A stretch of DNA of 64,000 bases, taken from Polaribacter cellanae (lineage in GTDB: Bacteria; Bacteroidota; Bacteroidia; Flavobacteriales; Flavobacteriaceae). The translations under genes and the position numbers were made by a program. Below, in pieces: positions 59,601-64,000 of this stretch; within the stretch, counting starts at the first letter, position 1, and every line of letters begins with the position of its first letter. A model generated the notes under the pieces. The model worked only from the letters and a program-made list of their open reading frames with translations, searched no databases and was not told the origin of the DNA. Where the stretch lies: contig NZ_CP071869.1 in assembly GCF_017569185.1 (NCBI RefSeq), positions 2,842,001-2,906,000 on the forward strand. Reading direction: 5' to 3'.

Positions 59601-60183
59601 GCGCTCCACGAATATCTACTTTTTTGATTTCTGTTAAATCTTCAATTTCATCTTGTAAATACTCTCCATATTCTTTTAGTTTTGCAACGGGATAGTTTCC
59701 AGAAATATTAATATTTAAAATCGGAATTTCTTCAGACATGCTCAGTTCAAACACATTGGGTGTTACTTTGGCGCCGTTAAAAGTTGGCCAATCTTCTCCT
59801 GCAGTTTCTTGATCTATTTCGTCTTTTACTTTTTGCTTTGCTTTATTTACATCAATTTTCTCATCGAATTCTACTGTAATTATGGAATAATCTTCTTGAG
59901 AAGTAGAGGTAATTTTAACTACATTACTTATCGATTTTAGTTTCTCTTCTAAAGGATTTGTTACGAGTTTTTCGATATCTTCTGCTGTATTTCCAGGGTA
60001 TACAGAGCTTATGTAAATTTTCGTTTCGTTTATTTCTGGGAAATTTTCTCTTGGCATCGAAAAATATGCCGAAATTCCTAAATAAAGAATTAAAAACATT
60101 AGGACATAAATAGTGGTTTTATTATTTATTGCCCAAGACGAAAGTTTAAACTCTTTATCTACTTGTTTGTTTTTTTTCGCCAT
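56644..60183 (-). CDS. RND efflux pump inner-membrane transporter (AcrB-like) with extra membrane segment
   Basis: This 1179-residue protein is longer than the usual about 1,050. The N-terminal helix is followed by FSMPRENFPEINETKIYISSVYPGNTAEDIEKLVTNPLEEKL, the porter motif GNPIYLKDVAEV, and helix 4 with FGLIMGLGMLVDNGIVVVENVYRLMDEEGM (proton-relay acids). A central segment (about residues 505-560: IIRLTSIMAVIGLLIFFFGGEYNALGTLILFTAIMLWVYRLFL) adds one or two membrane spans not present in AcrB. It pumps toxic compounds out using the proton gradient, with the MFP and TolC-like proteins encoded just upstream. Confidence 0.93.
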   Translation of the reverse strand: MAKKNKQVDKEFKLSSWAINNKTTIYVLMFLILYLGISAYFSMPRENFPEINETKIYISSVYPGNTAEDIEKLVTNPLEEKLKSISNVVKITSTSQEDYSIITVEFDEKIDVNKAKQKVKDEIDQETAGEDWPTFNGAKVTPNVFELSMSEEIPILNINISGNYPVAKLKEYGEYLQDEIEDLTEIKKVDIRGAQEKEVEVAVDIYKMMAAKVSFDDITNAINRGNVTMSAGNFITSQQRRTIRIIGEIEKPSDLGDFVIKSENGNPIYLKDVAEVFFRDKDKTTYARENGEAVVMLDVKKRSGENMVAAADKIGKIVTEAKQNYFPQDLEVTIANDQSPKTIGQVDDLVNNIIFGVILVVIVLMFFLGFKNAIFVGFAIPMSMFMSLMILGGLGYTLNTMVLFGLIMGLGMLVDNGIVVVENVYRLMDEEGMTRIEAAKKGIGEIAFPIIISTATTVAAFIPLGLWPGIMGQFMVILPITLSIVLGSSLFVAIFFNSVLVSQFMSTEDKDMPLKSIIRLTSIMAVIGLLIFFFGGEYNALGTLILFTAIMLWVYRLFLRKAANNFQKNTLASLENWYEKQLKRALSGWTPYVLVTGTFVLLILAFMSFGMSVKSQRTKIEFFPDNKPNQIIVYIEYPEGTDIEKTNQITKEIEQKVYSVLNQNQYTDGDYNFLVESTISQVGEGAGNPQTDGGSSAEMPHKGKITASMREYKYRRGEDSEILRQKVQAALVGIYPGVLISVEKDANGPPTGPPINIELNGEDYEELIFTAERMRDYLNTQSISGVDELKIDVNKSKPGMQVLVDRKKAGELGVSTGQVGQQLRAAIFGNKAGIYKEDGEDYDIYVRFNEDDRYNKSAVFNQKITFRDPATGKIKEIPVSAVAKQTNSSGFSAIKHKNVKRVVTVYSALSPGETDAGAVVARIQNSMKSFKDMPKGIKIDYTGQIEEQNKQMTFLVGAFFTGLMLIFFILIFQFNSVSKPGIIMLAIFLSFIGVFGGLVISGAPFVIMMTMVGIISLAGIVVNNGVVLLDYAQLLIDRRKIQDNVANEDYLPLNSLFESIVKAGKARLRPVLLTAITTILGLIPLAIGLNINFFTLFSEFDANIYMGGDNVVFWGPLAKTVIYGLLIATFLTLIVVPILFFLITKLKMRIKGKLPHQLEKQNQELVFNMDKRLDEKNQI

Positions 60184-60187
60184 TTTA

Positions 60188-61363
60188 TTACTTTTTATTA
60201 ATCACTTTTACAGCCTGACCATTATTTACACTTCTTGCACCTTCCATAATAATTTCTGAACCAGCAGGTAAATTTTTTAATACTTCTATCATATCTCCCT
60301 GTGTTTTTCCAGTTTCTATAATTAATCTTTTTGCAACTGCTTCATTATTGTTTTTTTTATCTTTAATGATGTAGATAAATTGTTCTCCTTTTGCGTTTTC
60401 AGATATAATAGATTGTGGTATTAAAATCGCATTTGGGTTTGTGTAATCATTCAGTTTTAGCCTTGCAGTTAAGTTTGGTTTTACTTTTCCTTTTAAATTT
60501 GGTACACCAATTTCAATTTTAAAAGAACGATTATTGGGGTTTATAAAATTACCAACTTGTCTAATTTTAGAGTTTACAGTTTCACCTAAAACTGGGAAAT
60601 TAACTTCCACAATTTTGTTTTCTGTAATACTACCTATATATGTTTCTGGAACTTCTGTTTCTATATACATATTAGAAAGGTTTACGATTCTAAATATTTC
60701 TGATCCCATTCCAGGAGCAACTACAGTGCCTCTTTCTTTAAAAACATCGTCTATAATTCCTGCAAAAGGTGCTCTAATAGTAGATTTGCTTAACTGACTT
60801 TTTAATTGTTTTACAGCATTTGTTTGCGATTTGTAATTTGTTTCGGCTTGTAAAAATTGAATTTCAGATCCAATTTTTTGATTCCATAATCTTTTTTGAC
60901 GCTCGTAAGTTGTTTTTGCTAACTGTTCGTTTGCTTCTAATTGTGCTAATTGAGACGACATTCCACCATCATCTATTTTTGCTAAAACTTGTCCTTTAGA
61001 AACTCTTTGTCCTTCTTTAACATATACGTTCTTTAAAATTCCAGGCGTTTCTGGATACACTAAAACATTCTGTTTTGTTTGCACATTTCCTTGCAGTTCT
61101 ATAAAGTGATTAAATACTTCTTCTTTTACTTTGTAAGTAGTAATTAATGGAATGTTTTTATCTTCATTTAAATCTTCTAGCTTGTCGTTTAATTTCTTTA
61201 AATCGTTTGCTAAAGCTTGTTGTTTGGTATCTAATTCTGCTTTTTTAGATTTTATTTGAGCAACGTCGTTTGTCGCTAAAACATCGTCTACAGAAACTTC
61301 TTTTTTGTTTCCACAAGAAGTTATAATAAGTATTGTAAGGAGTAATAAATATATGTTTTTCAT
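60188..61363 (-). CDS. RND efflux periplasmic adaptor (membrane fusion lipoprotein)
   Basis: This 391-residue protein has a lipoprotein signal (IYLLLLTILIITSCGNK), coiled-coil (KKAELDTKQQALANDLKKLNDKLEDLNEDK and QLEANEQLAKTTYERQKRLWNQKIGSEIQFLQAETNYKSQ), lipoyl half-motifs LVYPETPGILKNVYVKEGQRVSKGQVLAKIDDGG and STIRAPFAGIIDDVFKERGTVV, then the barrel domain. The N-terminal coiled-coil before the first lipoyl half is an extra feature. It links the RND transporter to the outer channel. It lies 4 bases upstream of the RND gene. Confidence 0.92.
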   Translation of the reverse strand: MKNIYLLLLTILIITSCGNKKEVSVDDVLATNDVAQIKSKKAELDTKQQALANDLKKLNDKLEDLNEDKNIPLITTYKVKEEVFNHFIELQGNVQTKQNVLVYPETPGILKNVYVKEGQRVSKGQVLAKIDDGGMSSQLAQLEANEQLAKTTYERQKRLWNQKIGSEIQFLQAETNYKSQTNAVKQLKSQLSKSTIRAPFAGIIDDVFKERGTVVAPGMGSEIFRIVNLSNMYIETEVPETYIGSITENKIVEVNFPVLGETVNSKIRQVGNFINPNNRSFKIEIGVPNLKGKVKPNLTARLKLNDYTNPNAILIPQSIISENAKGEQFIYIIKDKKNNNEAVAKRLIIETGKTQGDMIEVLKNLPAGSEIIMEGARSVNNGQAVKVINKK

Positions 61364-61372
61364 AATAATTGG

Positions 61373-62704
61373 TTATTTAGCTGGTATGTTTAATGCGTTT
61401 TCTAAAGTTGCTTTTTTTGCAATTACATCTAACATAGATTGGATGTAGTTTTGTTGTTGTGTGTATAATTGATTTTGTGCCTGTAATAAATCGAAACTAG
61501 AAGAAATTCCTTCGAAAAATTTAATCCTTTGTTTTTTTTCTATTCTTTCTGATAAGGCAAGGTTTCTTTTTGAAGTTTGATAATTTTCAATACTAAATTG
61601 ATAATCGTTCTTTGCTTTTTGAGCCTGTAAGCTTAAACGTTGCTTGGTTTCTTGCAGTCTTAAATCTGCAGTTTCTAAGTCAATTTTTGCTTGTGCGGTT
61701 TTTGCGCTTCTACCCAAACTGCTAAAAATAGGAATGTTTAAACTTATGCCTAACAAAGAAGAATCGAACCAACGTTGGTTACTGTTTAAGAAGGTAAAAG
61801 AATCGGAGTTTGCTTGAGCACCATAATTTACAAATGCGGTTAAAGTTGGCAGGGCTTTACTTTGTTCTAGTTTTACTAATAAACGTTTAGACTCACGATC
61901 GTTTTTAGCAATTTTAAAATCGATATGATTATTAACATTAAATTCGGTTGCAATAATAGCTAAATCGATATTTTGCACTGTTAAAGAATCTAAACTATCT
62001 GTTAATGTTAATTTGGTATCAATAGGGTTTCCAATAGAAAGATTTAACATTTGATATGCGATATCTTTCATTCTAGCAACATTTCCAAGTTGATTTTTTA
62101 AATTTCCTAAAGTAATTTCTAACTGCTCTACATCTTCCTCTTCGTTTAATCCGTTTTCGTAGATTTTCTTGGCATCGTTGTAATTTTTCTGAAGAATTTT
62201 AATATTTTTTTCTAAAATTGAAATGGTATTTTCACTTACTAAAACATTTCCGTAAGCATTTATTACAGCTTCTTTGGTAACCATTTCTGTTTTAATATTT
62301 GCTTGTTCAGAAATCTTTAAAAATGTTTTGGAAGCCTGAAGACCAACCAAATAAGAGCCATCGAATAATAATTGTTTTAAAGTAACAGAAGCGTTCATGT
62401 TTTGCTTGGTTCCAAAAACAAATTCTTCATTGGTTCCATCTCCATCAAAATCGGCCAATGTTACAGGTTGTTTTATAAAGTTTTGATAATCTACTTTCGC
62501 ATCAATTTTAGGTAAACCAATGGTCGTGGTTTCCCATACTTTTTTTTGTGCGGAAAGAATATCGTTTTGAGAAGCTCTAGTATTATAACTATTCTCCAAA
62601 GCAAAATTAATTGCTTGATTTAAAGAAAGGCTCATTTCTTTTTCTTGAGCATGTATACTCAAATAAAATAAGCTTATAAAAAAGATCAATAGTATTTTTT
62701 TCAT
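61373..62704 (-). CDS. TolC-family outer-membrane efflux channel
   Basis: This 443-residue protein has a signal peptide (MKKILLIFFISLFYLSIHAQ) and two outer-membrane-efflux repeats of helices: SLNQAINFALENSYNTRASQNDILSAQKKVWETTTIGLPKIDA and, later, STAQAKIDLETADLRLQETKQRLSLQAQKAKNDY. It should trimerise into a tunnel across periplasm and outer membrane. It is the second gene of the tetR-tolC-MFP-RND operon, 7 bases after tetR and 9 bases before the MFP gene. Confidence 0.9.
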   Translation of the reverse strand: MKKILLIFFISLFYLSIHAQEKEMSLSLNQAINFALENSYNTRASQNDILSAQKKVWETTTIGLPKIDAKVDYQNFIKQPVTLADFDGDGTNEEFVFGTKQNMNASVTLKQLLFDGSYLVGLQASKTFLKISEQANIKTEMVTKEAVINAYGNVLVSENTISILEKNIKILQKNYNDAKKIYENGLNEEEDVEQLEITLGNLKNQLGNVARMKDIAYQMLNLSIGNPIDTKLTLTDSLDSLTVQNIDLAIIATEFNVNNHIDFKIAKNDRESKRLLVKLEQSKALPTLTAFVNYGAQANSDSFTFLNSNQRWFDSSLLGISLNIPIFSSLGRSAKTAQAKIDLETADLRLQETKQRLSLQAQKAKNDYQFSIENYQTSKRNLALSERIEKKQRIKFFEGISSSFDLLQAQNQLYTQQQNYIQSMLDVIAKKATLENALNIPAK

Positions 62705-62711
62705 TTGATTT

Positions 62712-63311
62712 TTATTTCTGATTTAGTTGATTTTTTAATTCTTGGATTCCTTTTTCTGTTGCAATACCTCTAATATGGTATTCTAAATAATTATTCATTA
62801 GCTCGTTCATAGAGAAATTTGTTAATGGAAAAATTTCTTGGTCTTTTATACCAATCATCCCATAAAAATAAATTCTAGAGGTAAAATCGATATTAATATC
62901 TTTTCGGAACAATTCTAACTCTACACCATTTTTTAAATTATCTTTTATAGTCTCTTGCATTACATGAAACTGTTTTTGTTTTAAAGATGCATATATTTTT
63001 GGATAATATTTTTGAAGTTGATATTGTGGAGAAGACTTCTCGTCTTTTAAATGATCCATAACCATTCTCTTAATGGAGAACATTTCTTCTATTGGATTTA
63101 ATTTTTTCTTACAAATACCATCAATTCCAACGCAAATAGTGTCGAATATATAATCTGTAACAGCAATAACAAGCTCTGTTTTGTTTTTAAAATATTTATA
63201 AATGGTTTTTTTAGAAACACCTACATTACTTGCAATTTCATCCATAGTAACACTCTTAAACCCTAAGTTTAGGAATAAGTCATTCGATATTTTTAGAATT
63301 TTATCCTTCAT
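62712..63311 (-). CDS. TetR-family transcriptional regulator of the efflux operon
   Basis: This 199-residue protein has an N-terminal TetR helix-turn-helix (VTMDEIASNVGVSKKTIYKYFKNKTELVIAV, about residues 20-52) and an all-helical ligand domain. It is the first gene of the operon it probably represses; the leader holds palindromes overlapping an exact consensus promoter (63365-63394). The inducer is unknown, but coupling to an RND pump suggests a hydrophobic or toxic compound. Confidence 0.9.
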   Translation of the reverse strand: MKDKILKISNDLFLNLGFKSVTMDEIASNVGVSKKTIYKYFKNKTELVIAVTDYIFDTICVGIDGICKKKLNPIEEMFSIKRMVMDHLKDEKSSPQYQLQKYYPKIYASLKQKQFHVMQETIKDNLKNGVELELFRKDINIDFTSRIYFYGMIGIKDQEIFPLTNFSMNELMNNYLEYHIRGIATEKGIQELKNQLNQK

Positions 63312-63324
63312 ATTTATTAAGAGT

Positions 63325-63405
63325 TTCCTTTAAACGATGCTTAAAGGTTTCTTTATTTCGAGTGCAAATGTACGAATGGAAACTTTAGAAACAAAAAAAG
63401 TTTCC
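63325..63405. promoter_or_regulatory. Candidate TetR operators
   Basis: CCTTTAA...TTAAAGG (63328-63350) and GGAAAC...GTTTCC (63378-63405) are dyads; the second covers the -33 region and the first lies downstream of the promoter. They are in the right place for repressor binding; actual binding is inference. Confidence 0.45.
63365..63394 (-). promoter_or_regulatory. Promoter of the tetR efflux operon
   Basis: On the minus strand TTG (63394-63392), 19-base spacer, TACATTTG (63372-63365): an exact consensus match, about 54 bases before the tetR ATG. Confidence 0.75.
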
Positions 63406-63481
63406 AAAGTTTTGGTGTTTTTTTTACTTTTGAGTAAGAAAGTGAAAATTCTTTGCATTATTTTTACAAAAAATTACAGAT

Positions 63482-64000
63482 TTGGATATTTTAAATTATC
63501 AAAAAGAGTTCTTATCTTATTTAGAATCAAAAAAATGGATTCAAGAGCCTAAAAACTTATATAAACCTATAGATTATATTCTACAATTAGGAGGAAAGAG
63601 AATTAGACCTGTACTAACTTTAATGGCAGCAGATATATTTTCTGACGGATTTAAAAAAGCATTGCCAGCAGCATTAGCTGTTGAGGTTTTTCATAATTTT
63701 ACTTTGGTTCATGACGATATTATGGACGATGCTCCTCTGAGAAGGGGTAAAGCAACTGTACATGAAAAATGGGATATTAATACAGGAATTTTATCTGGAG
63801 ATGCGATGCTTATTTTGGCATATCAATATTTTGAAAATTACGAACCTGTTGTTTTTCAAAAATTAGCAAAATTATTTAGCAAAACTGCCTTAGAAGTTTG
63901 TGACGGACAACAATTAGATGTCGATTTCGAAACAAGAAACGATGTTACCATAGACGAATATATTAATATGATTCGTTTAAAAACATCTGTTTTAGTTGCT
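63482..64000 (+). CDS. Polyprenyl diphosphate synthase (partial, runs off the window)
   Basis: The frame is open from a TTG at 63482 to the window edge (173 codons). It shows LQLGGKRIRPVLTLMAA, the first Asp-rich motif LVHDDIMDDAPLRRGKATVHEKW, LSGDAMLILAYQYF and EVCDGQQLDVDFE, which define long-chain E-type polyprenyl synthases. The second DDxxD motif lies beyond the window. It builds isoprenoid chains such as the menaquinone side chain or a precursor for GGGPS. TTG is the only start that precedes the conserved region; no ATG is nearby. Confidence 0.93.
   Translation, partial: MDILNYQKEFLSYLESKKWIQEPKNLYKPIDYILQLGGKRIRPVLTLMAADIFSDGFKKALPAALAVEVFHNFTLVHDDIMDDAPLRRGKATVHEKWDINTGILSGDAMLILAYQYFENYEPVVFQKLAKLFSKTALEVCDGQQLDVDFETRNDVTIDEYINMIRLKTSVLVA

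Noticed and set aside
63337..63552. Plus-strand open frame before the polyprenyl synthase
   Set aside because: Covers the tetR promoter and dyads and runs out of frame into the synthase gene.

Overview
The window looks like a contiguous piece of chromosome from a low-GC marine member of the Flavobacteriaceae (Bacteroidota), close to Polaribacter or Tenacibaculum. The genus is an inference. The family assignment rests on several signs: promoter elements of the TTG-N18/19-TANNTTTG type upstream of mreB, tRNA-Glu, proS and the tetR efflux operon; a type IX secretion gene (porT) and a type IX sorting domain; an exosortase-F pair; a TonB receptor; TamL; a bacterial GGGPS; carotenoid lycopene cyclase; an archaeal-type ProS; and dispersed palindromes typical of flavobacterial intergenic DNA.

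Layout. 1-2766 (-): an apparent five-gene operon (deacetylase lipoprotein, VOC protein, SMP-30-like propeller, DoxX, a cut-off gene), divergent from an AraC regulator (2873-3724). 3857-8456 (-): a probable thiamin-salvage neighbourhood. A TonB receptor is preceded by a TPP riboswitch (6342-6478) and a terminator-like hairpin, then arfB, a NadR-like nucleotide kinase and a PnuC/PnuT permease. 8624-12927: GGGPS, a second AraC regulator, DUF983, a phosphopantetheinyl transferase and ahcY. 12928-14914: a PIN-domain toxin-antitoxin pair between two 106-bp direct repeats (104/106 identical), next to an orphan antitoxin-like gene whose end lies in one repeat. 14943-18679: a DASS-type transporter, then a umuD-umuC operon with a yefM-yoeB module between its two genes. 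18892-21570: exosortase F and its partner, a GAF protein, a secreted AA10 copper monooxygenase with a type IX sorting signal, and a 41-codon small gene. 21983-29118: purH, then mreBCD-mrdA-rodA. 29439-31451 (-): rpsT, tRNA-Glu, proS. 31629-36912: an odd lipoprotein rich in W/N/Y/G and then R/S, an OmpP1/FadL-type porin, a NifU-like protein with a duplicated N-domain, ubiE and porT. 37161-42885: a SpoU methylase, tamL, fbaA, accD. 43043-49059 (-): two small paralogous barrel proteins, a 1125-residue outer-membrane protein, ogt, tatD. 49348-55989: a DEAD-family helicase (DEVD variant), several unknowns, lycopene cyclase, a thioredoxin-like protein, an SDR-type threonine dehydrogenase-like protein and two lipoproteins. 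56093-63311 (-): recX and a tetR-tolC-MFP-RND efflux operon. 63482-64000: start of a polyprenyl synthetase.

How the genes work together. Much of the window concerns the envelope: shape and peptidoglycan synthesis (mreBCD, mrdA, rodA), outer-membrane assembly (tamL), secretion (porT and its cargo-like LPMO), thiamin-regulated import and drug efflux. The accessory layer is light: two or three toxin-antitoxin genes, several dispersed palindromic or heptad repeats, and no transposase, integrase, phage gene or CRISPR array. The most unusual signals are (i) a TPP riboswitch whose variable P3 arm is built of inverted heptamer repeats and whose apparent expression platform is a dispersed palindrome, (ii) a toxin-antitoxin module lodged inside umuDC beside a UmuD that lacks its catalytic lysine, (iii) a toxin-antitoxin cassette between long direct repeats, and (iv) a 412-residue lipoprotein with an SR-like tail.
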